This document shows, piece by piece, positions 25,101 to 34,059 of a DNA stretch of 64,000 nt (the stretch's first letter is position 1; each line of letters begins with the position of its first letter). The position numbers and the translations under genes were made by a program. The stretch comes from Paenibacillus taihuensis (GTDB taxonomy: Bacteria; Bacillota; Bacilli; Paenibacillales; Paenibacillaceae). The stretch is from the NCBI RefSeq assembly GCF_003386535.1, contig NZ_QTTN01000008.1:1-64000 (forward strand), written 5' to 3'. The notes under the pieces were generated by a model, which was given only the letters and a program-made list of their open reading frames with translations, did no database searches and was not told the origin of the DNA.

Positions 25101-26519
25101 TTATTTCAATTTATCAAGTGCGGCTTGTGCAGGTGCTTTATACTTCTCTACCGTTGCGGTAACGGATTGGTTCTTCTTGATGATATCATCCAAGACCGAG
25201 AACCAAGGGTAGTCGGCAACGCCTTCTTCAAGCGAGATACGGCCGGTATTGTTGATGTGCTGAAGCGCCATATCGATGTCCGCTTGGTTTTTGAAGAGGG
25301 CTTCCAGACCGTTTTGGCCGAGGTACTCTTCCGTTGAAGGCACGTCTTGCAGTTCTTCATAAATTTGATAAACCGTTTGCGGATCTTTTACGCCTTTCGG
25401 AATGACCCAGCCATTCTGAGCCGTGTTCGCGTAGGTGTATTTGCCATCGCCGCTTGGACCTTGAGGATTCGGTACGACGCCGACTTCGAACGGCAGACCG
25501 CCGACGTTCCAGTCGAAGTTCGAGGACATCGCGACGTCGCCGTCTTTGAACGTGGACGTTTCGTCCCAGCTGTTTTTGTCGCCTTTTTTCACTTTCACGA
25601 CGTTTTCTTTGTTGTACAGCCGGTTGATGAATTCCAAGGTTTCGATCATTTTCGGATCTGTGAAGCCGACGGTCAGGTCGTCGTTGACGAACAGCGCACC
25701 GTTCGTTGCGCCGAAGTCGCGAGCCGCGCCTGGCGCCCAGTCCGAGAAGCCCCATGTATCCGGCTTGCCATCGTTATTCGTATCCGTCGTCGCTTGCTTC
25801 GCGACTTCAAGGAATTTATCCCAGTTCCATTCTCCGTTAGCATAAAGCTCTTGCGGATCAGGCAAGCCTAGTTTCTTGAACAGATCGCGGTTGTAGAACA
25901 TGCCTACTGTCGATACGCCTTTGCCGCCGAAGAAGTATTCGTCGCCAAGAAGCTGCGGAAGCTTGACGGTATGTTCTTGTTCGTTGTTGATATCGCTGGT
26001 TGCTTGTGTGTATTCGCTGAGAGGAAGGATTAAGCCTTGTTTGATTGGGGCAAGCGCGCGCTTGAACTCAAGGATGGAGATGTCGGCCATTGGGGTTCCG
26101 GAGAGTGCGGCCGTCGTGAACTTATCCATGTATTTATCGAACGGGATGTTGTCGTATTTGATTTTGACGTTGTATTTCTTCTCGACTTCGTGGAGCTTAT
26201 CGAGCGATTTCTTGGAATCGGCCGTGTCGCCCTTTGGCGTTCCGTCCCACCATGCGGAGATATGAATTTCTCGCCCGCCAAGATCGACTGGAGCAGGTGC
26301 GGCATCGTTTGTCGCTGCCGCGTTATTGCCGGAAGCGTCGTTGCCGGTCGTTGCATTGTTTGCTGCCGCGTCATTGCCGGTTGTCGCATTCGTGGACGCG
26401 TTGTTGGCAGGTTGATTGCCCGCCGTGTTACCGCCTGAGTTGTTACTGCTGCTTCCACAAGCCGTTAACGTAAGCATCGTTGCCGCAAGTAAAATTGTAA
26501 GTGCTTTCATATTTTTCAT
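25101..26519 (-). CDS. Sugar ABC transporter substrate-binding lipoprotein
   Basis: 472-aa family-1 extracellular binding protein with a lipobox LTACG, then a low-complexity Asn/Ala/Gly/Thr linker of about 60 residues (repeats of TGNDAAANNA type) and a binding domain beginning at GGREIHISAWWDG. Motifs GFSDWAPGA and GWVIPKG are usual for oligosaccharide receptors. Start taken at the ATG of MKNMKAL, 11 bp from GGGAGG; an in-frame upstream start at 26552 would place the site inside the gene. It has its own promoter and operators upstream and a terminator downstream, so it may be expressed more strongly than the genes behind it. Confidence 0.9.
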   Translation of the reverse strand: MKNMKALTILLAATMLTLTACGSSSNNSGGNTAGNQPANNASTNATTGNDAAANNATTGNDASGNNAAATNDAAPAPVDLGGREIHISAWWDGTPKGDTADSKKSLDKLHEVEKKYNVKIKYDNIPFDKYMDKFTTAALSGTPMADISILEFKRALAPIKQGLILPLSEYTQATSDINNEQEHTVKLPQLLGDEYFFGGKGVSTVGMFYNRDLFKKLGLPDPQELYANGEWNWDKFLEVAKQATTDTNNDGKPDTWGFSDWAPGAARDFGATNGALFVNDDLTVGFTDPKMIETLEFINRLYNKENVVKVKKGDKNSWDETSTFKDGDVAMSSNFDWNVGGLPFEVGVVPNPQGPSGDGKYTYANTAQNGWVIPKGVKDPQTVYQIYEELQDVPSTEEYLGQNGLEALFKNQADIDMALQHINNTGRISLEEGVADYPWFSVLDDIIKKNQSVTATVEKYKAPAQAALDKLK

Positions 26520-26576
26520 TTGCAAAACAACCTCCCGCTTTTTAGTGAGCAATACTTGTTTGCTCCGGCAAGGTCC

Positions 26577-26667
26577 ACCGGTTTCCGAGATGTTTTTATT
26601 CGCTTCTCTTCTTCGTAACCGTTTTCATTCTTTGCTTTAACGTACCCCCATCACCACCGGTTTGCGA
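26577..26667 (-). promoter_or_regulatory. Three spaced LacI-type operator candidates in the leader of the binding-protein gene
   Basis: ACCGGTTTCCGA at 26577-26588 and ACCGGTTTGCGA at 26656-26667 differ by one base; between them 26614-26627 read on the minus strand is TGAAAACGGTTACG, matching the catabolite-responsive element consensus at 13 of 14 positions. Starts are 38-41 bp apart, close to four helical turns. They lie downstream of the predicted start site, as expected for LacI-type repression by roadblock or looping; the LacI-type gene at 27050-28114 or CcpA are the candidate binders. Confidence 0.6.
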
Positions 26668-26689
26668 AGTGTTAGTTGATTACATGCCA

Positions 26690-26719
26690 ATAATAGCATC
26701 GACAGCCAAAATCAGTCAA
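26690..26719 (-). promoter_or_regulatory. Putative sigma-A promoter of the binding-protein gene
   Basis: On the minus strand TTGACT (26714-26719) and TATTAT (26690-26695) are 18 bp apart. Transcription would start near 26683 and run through the three operator candidates into the gene at 26519. Confidence 0.6.
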
Positions 26720-27049
26720 TTTATTTTTTTGCAAGTTTCACAACATTTTTGCAACTTTATTTCTCTTTTGTTTTCGTTTTGTTATTTTTTTAGGTCTATT
26801 GGAGCCTTGTCTACGCACAAAAAAAAAGAGCCCTGCATCTCATCGTTGGCATTTGCAGCTTTATCTACAAACGAAACGAGAAGGCCGAGACTCCTGGAAC
26901 AATCCGTGTTTTATCCAATAGGATGGTCAAGTATGGACTGAGAGAGGGAAAAGTGAGTGTAATTCAGTCATATGATGAAGAAAACCGAAAACAAAAAGAA
27001 GCAATAACAACAAAATTTTAACAAAACTTTAGGCTGGCACCTCAAGCTA
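26720..27049. other. AT-rich intergenic stretch, no gene seen
   Basis: About 330 bp between the LacI-type gene and the binding-protein promoter. It is rich in T and A tracts. A weak stem (CTGCA/TGCAG) followed by nine T residues on the minus strand near 26818-26860 could end the regulator transcript, but the stem is short. No ORF with a ribosome binding site is visible. Confidence 0.5.
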
Positions 27050-28114
27050 TCAAGCTTCCGCATCGGCTTCCTCTCGCTCAACTTCGCCGTTCAACAGGTA
27101 GGCATAGTTCTCCCGGAGGATAACGTCCGCATAAATCAGTTTTTTCTCATGCGCGGTTTCCGGATTCTGGATGCGCCATAGCATCTGATCCACTGCACGC
27201 ATGCCGAGCAGCTCCTTATTCACGTTCACTGTCGCGAGAATCGGATGGGAATGGCAGGTGTTGTCGAAGCCGGTTACCGCGACCTGAGCAGGCACTTCGA
27301 TCCCCAGCCCGTACAGATGATCGATGAAGAACTGCGCATGGACGTCATGCACGCATACATAAACTTCCGGCAGGTCAACCGGTCGGTATTGCTTGAACAA
27401 GAGGAAGATATCCTGCGCTTCGGGGCCGATCAGCACTGGATCCTGCTGCAGTTCGATCTGGCAGCTCTCCAGCGTGGAACGGAACGCAAGCCAACGGTCA
27501 AAATAGCTTTGGGCATCCTTGATGTTACCGACAAACTGAAATTTGCGGTAGCCTTTGCTGATTAGCTTCATCATCATCTGCTGTATGCTGTTGAAATTAT
27601 CCGTGAAGATCGTATCGCATGCAAACACGGGATCGCTATGGTCGACCATGACGACCGGAATGTCCATTTGCTTGATTTTGAGCAAAATTTGCGTCGAGAC
27701 GGTTCCGATCGTAATAATGCCTTGGATCGCTTCCGGATTGAGCAGCTTGAAGACATTATCGTCGGAAGGCTCCGTTATGGTAATGATATCAAGGCCGCGC
27801 TGACGAAGGCGCGAGGATACTCCTTCGAATACTGGCCCCCAATAGATATGCTCCCGATTCTGATACCGCAAGTTCGGAAACATGACCACGATCGTGCCGT
27901 CCCACTTGATCTCTTCGATTTCTTGCAGCTCGCTCGTGAAGCGCTGCTGAGGTTGTTCGTTGTTCTTGAAGTAACCCAATTGGCCGGCGACACGCAAAAT
28001 TTTCTCCCTCGTTTGGGCGCTCACGCCACTCTTCCCTGACAATGCACGAGAAACAGCGAACTTGGATACACCTGCTAAATCGGCGATTTCTTGAATTCTC
28101 ACTTTTCCTCTCAT
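27050..28114 (-). CDS. LacI-family transcriptional regulator
   Basis: 354-aa repressor: N-terminal helix-turn-helix (VRIQEIADLAGVSKFAVSRALSGKSGVS, residues about 5-32, shown here in part as IADLAGVSKFAVSRAL), hinge region, then a periplasmic-binding-protein-like effector domain (MFPNLRYQNREHIYWGPVF, AVTGFDNTCHSHP). It should sense a glycan-derived sugar and control the cluster at 7.3-26.5 kb; the operators upstream of the binding-protein gene are its natural targets. The ribosome binding site is weak. It lies 20 bp behind the ABC export operon on the same strand, so some co-transcription with that operon is possible. Confidence 0.9.
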   Translation of the reverse strand: MRGKVRIQEIADLAGVSKFAVSRALSGKSGVSAQTREKILRVAGQLGYFKNNEQPQQRFTSELQEIEEIKWDGTIVVMFPNLRYQNREHIYWGPVFEGVSSRLRQRGLDIITITEPSDDNVFKLLNPEAIQGIITIGTVSTQILLKIKQMDIPVVMVDHSDPVFACDTIFTDNFNSIQQMMMKLISKGYRKFQFVGNIKDAQSYFDRWLAFRSTLESCQIELQQDPVLIGPEAQDIFLLFKQYRPVDLPEVYVCVHDVHAQFFIDHLYGLGIEVPAQVAVTGFDNTCHSHPILATVNVNKELLGMRAVDQMLWRIQNPETAHEKKLIYADVILRENYAYLLNGEVEREEADAEA

Positions 28115-28134
28115 GATGACCCGTCCGTTTCTCT

Positions 28135-29067
28135 TTATATTTTTCGTTTAGTCGTCATGCTGTTCGATCGCTCCGACTCCCCAGTTGTGCCTGCAGGCAC
28201 AACTGGACGCAGAACGATATGATCCTCTTCCAGCCGCAGCAGTACCTTGTCCGCGTCTTTGGCGCCTACGGCTTCCAAGTAATGCTCGGGCACTTGAATC
28301 CGGCCGGAACGATCCATGACGGCATATTCAATATGGGTATCAAGACCTGTCTCTTCTCCTGCCTCGTCCTCTGACTCATGCTCTTCCGTTCGCCGAATCA
28401 TCTCCGACGAAGTCCGGCCGTCCCTAATGAGCACGACTCGCTGCACTTGTTTGGCCAAATCCAAATCATGCGTCACGATAACGATGGTCAAGCCCATCTC
28501 GGCATTCAGTTTGCGGAGCAGCGCCATGATCTGATCCGATGTCCGCGTATCCAGCGCGCCCGTCGGCTCATCGGCGAGCAGCAGCTTCGGCCGGTTAGCC
28601 AGTGCGATTGCGATGGCCACGCGCTGCTGTTCGCCGCCCGAGAGTTGTTGAAGCTTGTGGCCGCTCCGAGAACCTAGCCCGACTGCTTCGAGCAGCTCCA
28701 TCGCCCGAAGCCGTTTCTTCTTCCGGTCATGGAGCAGCATCGGAATTTCAACATTCTCTCTCGCTGTCAAGTAGGGGACGAGATTTCGAGCTTTATTTTG
28801 CCAAATAAATCCGACTGTTTCACGTTTATAGACGTTCTGCTCGTTGTCGGTCAGCTTCAGCATATCCTTGCCAGCAATCGTCAAGCGGCCAGCCGAAGGG
28901 CGGTCCAGACCCCCTAGCATGTTCAGCAAGGTTGATTTGCCGCTGCCTGAATTACCGATGACAGCGACCATTTCGCCTTGGTTTACCTGCAAGTTCAATC
29001 CTTGCAGCGCAACGACCTCGATTTCGGCAGTTTTATAGATTTTAACTAGATTCTCGCATGTAATCAA
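28135..29067 (-). CDS. MacB/LolD-type ABC ATPase with C-terminal AbrB-like domain
   Basis: 310-aa protein. Residues 1-225 are an ABC ATPase: Walker [10 protein letters not shown]-loop [10 protein letters not shown], signature LSGGEQQR, Walker [13 protein letters not shown], switch His in VTHDLDLA. After an acidic linker ([12 protein letters not shown]) residues about 247-289 match a SpoVT/AbrB swapped-hairpin domain ([17 protein letters not shown]...D...I.LRP). Such a DNA-binding-type fold on a transporter ATPase is unusual. Start TTG behind GGGGAGG. It lies 3 bp after the FtsX-type permease gene and presumably powers it. Confidence 0.9.
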   Translation of the reverse strand: MITCENLVKIYKTAEIEVVALQGLNLQVNQGEMVAVIGNSGSGKSTLLNMLGGLDRPSAGRLTIAGKDMLKLTDNEQNVYKRETVGFIWQNKARNLVPYLTARENVEIPMLLHDRKKKRLRAMELLEAVGLGSRSGHKLQQLSGGEQQRVAIAIALANRPKLLLADEPTGALDTRTSDQIMALLRKLNAEMGLTIVIVTHDLDLAKQVQRVVLIRDGRTSSEMIRRTEEHESEDEAGEETGLDTHIEYAVMDRSGRIQVPEHYLEAVGAKDADKVLLRLEEDHIVLRPVVPAGTTGESERSNSMTTKRKI

Positions 29068-29070
29068 TAG

Positions 29071-31956
29071 CTAATCCTCCCCGAGCTTGACCGCTTGGTG
29101 AATATTCATTCGCTTGAGCAGCCAGGTCAGTATGACGAGCGCGGCAGCAAGCATGAAACAGGTCGAGATGCCGAGCCTGAAGATGTCCGTATGATCCGAA
29201 ATGACTTGGAACGGCGGCACAATTCGGCCAGGATCGAACGAGAGCTGGAACAACGGCACGTAAATTTGCCCAGCGGCGAATCCGGTCGCGATGCCGATGA
29301 AGAAACCGGCCCCCGTCGTCAGCAGCTGCTCCAGCGTTATCATGCCAAGAAGCTGCTTGAAGGAAATGCCCATGGCTCGGTATATGCCGAACTGCAGCAT
29401 GCGTCCCTGGAGCGAGAGCAGCCAGAAGAGCATGAAACCAAGGAAACTAATCGCAAGCGAAATGATGAACCCCAGCGTCATGACGCCGTTGATCGCCATC
29501 CGGAACGGATCCATGCGGCTCTCGGAAATTTGGCCGATCGTATCCTCGAACTTCTCAAGCTTGATCTGGCGTTTGTCCATCTCGTCTAGCATTGCCTGTC
29601 TGTTCGCGCCTGGCTTCAGCTTCAACCAGACGTCGTACGGCTCCATGCCGAGCTCGTTCTGGATGGTATCCAAATGTCCGACGATCAGCATCGGATTCCG
29701 CGGCTTCCCATCATCACCTTCCTTAGCTCCGGCGACCGGATTGGGGTTGAATGCCGGAAAATAAGGAATGATGCCGTATACGACGAGACGCGTCGGCCTG
29801 ATCCCTTCCCAGCCGACATCCAGCGTATCGCCTACTTTGGCGCCGTAATAATCGGCGGCGGTTTTCGAAAGCAGCACCGCATGCGTATCCGAGGCAATTA
29901 AATTCATATATTCATAGAACGGGTACGGCGTCAGACTGTCCTTCATCCACGCGGCATTGCCGAAGGCATCCGTATCGATGCCCACCAGCTTGACCTTGCC
30001 GCTCTTCGTGCCCAGCCAGGCTTCCCCTTCTTCCTTCGTAAACACCTTCGCGGCCGTATCTACGCCCGGCAGCGATTCGATCAATTCGAACGGCGGCTCC
30101 AAGTAGTGGATGATGTCCGGCGGCGGCGCTGACTGCACCGGCTGTGTCGACTGCGGAATCGGCGAGGCGGCAGGCGGCTTATCGTTCTCCCAGTGCTGGC
30201 GAAGCACGATGTCGCTGCCGGCGGCGTACCAGATTTGGTCTTCCATATTCGTGTTCAGCGTTCGTGCCGTATTTGCATTGTAGATACCCGTGCCGACAGT
30301 CAGAATCAGAAACAGCATGAGCCCGTGATAGATGCGATTCCGGCGGATAACCAGCAGCAGCGTCGTGTAATATTGCGGCGCCCACAGCTTCCTGCCAACC
30401 CGGTAGAAGAGCGCCACGAACAGTGGATACAGCCGAATCATCAGAAGGCCGAAGCCGAGTATGAACAACGTCGGGATCGTATAGAGCAGCGGATCGGCGG
30501 ACAGCGATTTACCGTCGAGCCCCAGCTTGACGAGGTCCGACATTCGCTGACGGAACACATATTGTCCATACAATGCGACTGCAATCAGCACGATGTCGAC
30601 ACCGAAAAGCTGCCAAATTGGCCTTTTTCCTTCGCGAGCCTTCGCACGTTTCTGGTCGACGATCGAATTTTTCGTCGCGATGAAGACCGGAATCAGATTG
30701 AGCACCCAGGCGGCGATTACCGCGCCGGCTGCATATTTCCAGCTCTCCGCGTTCATTTCCACCTTCATCGATCCTCGGTCAACGAAATTCAGGAATGTGC
30801 TCGTCGATCCGAGTACTCGGGTAAAAGCGACGCCAAGCCATGGACCAATCGCGAAGGCCGCGATGGCGAGGAGCCCGAATTCGGCCGCATACATCAATAC
30901 GAGATGAAATCTCGACGCTCCGCGGCTGCGAAGCACGGAGATTTCCGATTGCTGGCGCTCGACGAGCATGCTCGTAACCATGTAAAAGTAGAACGTGATG
31001 AGAATGAACAATGGCACGTTAAGCGACCAAAGCAGCGTACGCAAAGTCTTCTCACGCTCGCTGTATGCGATCATTGCCTCGCTTCCCGGCACAGAGACGG
31101 CGGAGCTGACAGAATAGTTGTACGCCCCCATCATGTCCGGCGCCAGGTTCGACTTCAGCTGCAGGACATAAGCGGCCGTATCGAGATCGAATTGCGAATA
31201 ATCGCCGATCGCCGTCCCGCCTAGCTTGCCGATGATGATCGGACGCTTCGCAATGAAATCCTGTTCGAACAACCGAGCCGGCAGGAAGAGCGTGTTCTGA
31301 TCGTTCTTCAAATCCTGCATGCCCCAGAACGGATCGCTCAGATCCTTCTCCACGATGACGGCGACCGGCTTGATGCGGATCGTTTGCCCTTTCACCTTCG
31401 GATCCTTGATATCGTACTCCTGCCCGAGCAGCATCCCGAGTTGTCCGAGCGCGCTGTCTGTGACCATGACCTCGTAAACGCCGCTTACCTTCGATGTCGA
31501 AGGCAGCTTGCCGTCAATTAATCGAACATGATCTTCGATGCCGGAGCGCATGGCAAGTTTGGCGCTGCGTTTTACTTTAGGATCAATGCGCGTAGGATCG
31601 GCAGGCGTAAGACCGAATCGAACCGTCTCGACTAACCTCTGATCCTGCGTGACATGGAGCAGCGGGCTGCCGGTGATATGCGAAGACCAATAAGCATCAA
31701 ATCTGTTCAACACGTTTGCCTGCACCTTTGCGTTGTCGGTCTGCATGGTGAACTGCGCTGCGATCATCCCTGGGTGATCCCCTGTCTGTTCGTAGCTACG
31801 TTCCAAGTCCTGCACGAGCATATGATGCAGAACGGCATTTTTGTAGATCGGCATACTGGACGTTAGCGCGATACATAAGAGCATGCCGCTGAATAAGCAG
31901 ATGACGAGCCAGTAGTTTCTGGCCATCTTTCGAAGAAGCATGATGAGAACGGACAT
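29071..31956 (-). CDS. Large FtsX-like ABC permease
   Basis: 961-aa membrane protein with two FtsX-type units: a first helix (LVICLFSGMLLCIALT), a large extracytoplasmic domain, helices around 320-450 (IAYSERE then FILITFYFYMVTSML), a second extracytoplasmic part and a final three-helix set near 810-950 (GVMTLGFIISLAISFLGF, LEQLLTTGAGFFIGIATGFAAG). This is the MacB/LolC-like mechanotransmission type acting on lipids, peptides or lipoproteins at the outer face. It is flanked by its ATPases and an HlyD-like adaptor in a four-gene operon. Substrate unknown. Confidence 0.88.
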   Translation of the reverse strand: MSVLIMLLRKMARNYWLVICLFSGMLLCIALTSSMPIYKNAVLHHMLVQDLERSYEQTGDHPGMIAAQFTMQTDNAKVQANVLNRFDAYWSSHITGSPLLHVTQDQRLVETVRFGLTPADPTRIDPKVKRSAKLAMRSGIEDHVRLIDGKLPSTSKVSGVYEVMVTDSALGQLGMLLGQEYDIKDPKVKGQTIRIKPVAVIVEKDLSDPFWGMQDLKNDQNTLFLPARLFEQDFIAKRPIIIGKLGGTAIGDYSQFDLDTAAYVLQLKSNLAPDMMGAYNYSVSSAVSVPGSEAMIAYSEREKTLRTLLWSLNVPLFILITFYFYMVTSMLVERQQSEISVLRSRGASRFHLVLMYAAEFGLLAIAAFAIGPWLGVAFTRVLGSTSTFLNFVDRGSMKVEMNAESWKYAAGAVIAAWVLNLIPVFIATKNSIVDQKRAKAREGKRPIWQLFGVDIVLIAVALYGQYVFRQRMSDLVKLGLDGKSLSADPLLYTIPTLFILGFGLLMIRLYPLFVALFYRVGRKLWAPQYYTTLLLVIRRNRIYHGLMLFLILTVGTGIYNANTARTLNTNMEDQIWYAAGSDIVLRQHWENDKPPAASPIPQSTQPVQSAPPPDIIHYLEPPFELIESLPGVDTAAKVFTKEEGEAWLGTKSGKVKLVGIDTDAFGNAAWMKDSLTPYPFYEYMNLIASDTHAVLLSKTAADYYGAKVGDTLDVGWEGIRPTRLVVYGIIPYFPAFNPNPVAGAKEGDDGKPRNPMLIVGHLDTIQNELGMEPYDVWLKLKPGANRQAMLDEMDKRQIKLEKFEDTIGQISESRMDPFRMAINGVMTLGFIISLAISFLGFMLFWLLSLQGRMLQFGIYRAMGISFKQLLGMITLEQLLTTGAGFFIGIATGFAAGQIYVPLFQLSFDPGRIVPPFQVISDHTDIFRLGISTCFMLAAALVILTWLLKRMNIHQAVKLGED

Positions 31957-31981
31957 AATCTCCTCGATTCCCCCCGGTGGC

Positions 31982-33025
31982 TTACGGAAGAATAATCTTC
32001 ATTCCTTCCTGAACGCCTTTCACAATCTCGTATTCCGTCGCGGTTGTGAGACCGGTCTCGATATCGATCTCCTTGCGCCGCTCTCCTTCCAGCACTTGAA
32101 CGAACGTACGGCCGAAATATGCGCGGATCGCGCTCTTCGGAAGCACGATGACGTTATCGCGGCGGGCGGCAATGATCCGAGCTTCCGCATGCGCGCCGAA
32201 CGAGGCGCCTTCGGGTTGCTTGGCCAGCTCGATGTACACGGTTTTACTGTATTCATCGCGCAGCCGTTCGTCAGCCGTCTCCGGAGCGGAAGCTGGCGTT
32301 TGCGTCACCTTGCCCTTGTACGTTTTGTCCTTATAAATGACATCCGCATCCATTCCGATCTTTATATCGGCAAGCGCCGAATTGGCGGTTACCTCGAGAG
32401 AGAGCCGCATGCCGCTAGGCTGAGCGACTGCCACCAGCACCCGCTCTGCGTCGAAATGATCACCTGGCTGCAGATCGGTCGAATAGGAGACGACGCCATC
32501 CGTTTTGGCACGTATGACGCTGCTGTCCGCCTTCGACTTCGCCTTGTTATACAGCAGCTCTGCCAGCTCTAAATCCAGCTTCGCAATATGCGTGTTCTCC
32601 TTGTCCCCGGCTTTAATGGCATCGCCTAGCGTCTTCTTCTTGCGTTCGTAATCAATTTGACGTTCAAGCAGTTCGATGTCGGACCCGCTATTCTCAAGCG
32701 TTACGAGCACGTCGCCTTTCTTCACGGCACTCCCCGCCCTAACGTCCACGGAATGAATGACGCCGGCGTCCTGCAGTTGGTAGTATTCGATCATTGTTGG
32801 CACAAAGGTCGCTGAGCCCGCAACCTGCTTGACGATGCTGCCGTTCTTGGCGTCAATCGTCCGGACTTCAGCCTGCGCCGGCTTGACGAGCGGAGGCTTT
32901 AAGGGCGTTTGCTCATTCGGCAGCAGACTGCAGCCTGCCGAAGCGGAGCTCGCGAGGAGCAGTACTCCGAGCGCAAACGCCCGGGTTTTATGCACGCTTG
33001 ATGCTTTCCGAACCAATTCGTCCAT
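31982..33025 (-). CDS. HlyD/RND-type membrane-fusion adaptor
   Basis: About 347-aa adaptor protein: N-terminal hydrophobic segment ending in a Cys (ASSASAGC, imperfect lipobox), barrel-sandwich halves around residues 65-95 and 165-195 (AGSAVKKGDVLVTLENSG and AKTDGVVSYSTDLQPGDHF), coiled coil between, then beta-barrel and membrane-proximal domains. It links the FtsX permease to its extracytoplasmic substrate. The start is uncertain: the ATG at 33025 has GGAGG directly abutting it, and a GTG at 32995 behind GGAAAG is an alternative. It overlaps the end of the upstream ATPase gene. Confidence 0.85.
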   Translation of the reverse strand: MDELVRKASSVHKTRAFALGVLLLASSASAGCSLLPNEQTPLKPPLVKPAQAEVRTIDAKNGSIVKQVAGSATFVPTMIEYYQLQDAGVIHSVDVRAGSAVKKGDVLVTLENSGSDIELLERQIDYERKKKTLGDAIKAGDKENTHIAKLDLELAELLYNKAKSKADSSVIRAKTDGVVSYSTDLQPGDHFDAERVLVAVAQPSGMRLSLEVTANSALADIKIGMDADVIYKDKTYKGKVTQTPASAPETADERLRDEYSKTVYIELAKQPEGASFGAHAEARIIAARRDNVIVLPKSAIRAYFGRTFVQVLEGERRKEIDIETGLTTATEYEIVKGVQEGMKIILP

Positions 33026-33701
33026 CCTCCAATGCATGAACCTGATCGACAAGATCCATGATGTGCGGGTCGTGGGTTGTGAGCACGACGCTTACGCCTA
33101 AGGTGCCAACCAGTTCACGGAATACTTCAATGATTTGTTTGCCCATGCGGGAATCCAATTCGGCTGTCGGTTCGTCCGCCAAGATCAGCTTCGGCTTGTG
33201 GGCGATAGCCCGTGCGATCGCGGTCCGCTGCTGCTCGCCGCCCGACAGTTCCTGCGGGCGATGGTGCATGCGCTGCGCCAGCCCGACAAAGGCAAGTGCC
33301 TCCTCGGCTAACTGTTTGCGTCCTGCAGCAGGCAATCCGGCAATCCGAAGTCCTAATTCGACGTTCTCAAACGCGCTCAAGTACGGCACCAAAGCAAACG
33401 ATTGGAAAATCAACCCGATTTCTTTTTTTCTCATCTCGTTCTTCTGCTGTTCACTCATTCGGCTTCCGTCTCTGTCGCCGTAGAAGATCGAGCCTTCGCT
33501 CGGCGAATCCAGCGCGCCCATAATATTAAGCAAGGTCGTCTTGCCCGAGCCGGACCGCCCCTTCAATGCAATCAAAGAACCCGTGCCGACGCTCAGCGAA
33601 GCGCCTCTTAATGCGAAAACCTGCGTTTCTCCTCTTCCGAAAACGCGCGTCACATTGCGGACATCCAATATCGGAGCTCTTGAAGCATTTAATCCACTCA
33701 A
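32988..33701 (-). CDS. MacB/LolD-type ABC ATPase
   Basis: 237-aa ATPase with Walker A KGRSGSGKTT, signature [16 protein letters not shown], Walker B LILADEPTAELD and switch His in TTHDPHIMD; close in type to exporters of antimicrobial peptides and lipoproteins. First gene of the export operon. I take the start as TTG 7 bp behind AAGGGGG; the ATG at 33728 has no ribosome binding site. The operon therefore encodes two different ATPases around one permease and one adaptor, perhaps forming a heterodimer or acting with separate partners. Confidence 0.88.
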   Translation of the reverse strand: MSGLNASRAPILDVRNVTRVFGRGETQVFALRGASLSVGTGSLIALKGRSGSGKTTLLNIMGALDSPSEGSIFYGDRDGSRMSEQQKNEMRKKEIGLIFQSFALVPYLSAFENVELGLRIAGLPAAGRKQLAEEALAFVGLAQRMHHRPQELSGGEQQRTAIARAIAHKPKLILADEPTAELDSRMGKQIIEVFRELVGTLGVSVVLTTHDPHIMDLVDQVHALEDGRIGSESIKRA

Positions 33702-33728
33702 AATCAATCCCCCTTCGTCAAGCGGCAT

Positions 33729-33895
33729 TGTTTCAGTAAGCGATTACATTTCTACACCACTACTATAGCAAACAGTAAAAATTTAGTATATCTGTTTTGC
33801 AAACTTTAGTTATTTTGTTATTCATATTTTTAGGGAAACCCTAAAATTTCGTTCGGATCATTATCTGAATAACCGAGCCCGTCTTCTGCGCAGAT
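33729..33895. other. Promoter-bearing AT-rich stretch before the export operon
   Basis: The minus-strand upstream region of the export operon is AT rich with several -10-like words, but I cannot fix one promoter. No coding capacity is visible. Confidence 0.4.
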
Positions 33896-33926
33896 GCAAA
33901 AAGCCCAGGAATCTCATCCTGGGCTT
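33896..33926 (-). terminator. Terminator of the VanS-like kinase gene
   Basis: AGCCCAGG and CCTGGGCT arms with an 8-nt loop, followed on the minus strand by TTTTTG. About 130 bp of non-coding DNA separates it from the kinase stop. Confidence 0.8.
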
Positions 33927-34059
33927 TCGCATTTAGGCTACATTAATTCTGAGCAAAACAAAAGGATAACCAATCATACATACCTGCAAAATCAATTCAA
34001 GATTGTATTGGTACAAGATCTTCGGTTAGATATTCTGGTATTTATGTCAACAGTAAGAA

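Noticed and set aside
26300-26450. Repetitive pattern suspected as a CRISPR or repeat array
   Set aside because: It is the low-complexity Asn/Ala/Gly/Thr linker of the lipoprotein; units are irregular and in frame. No CRISPR array is seen anywhere in the window.
30193-31224. A 343-codon plus-strand open frame
   Set aside because: Antisense to the FtsX-like permease, whose membrane pattern is clear on the minus strand.
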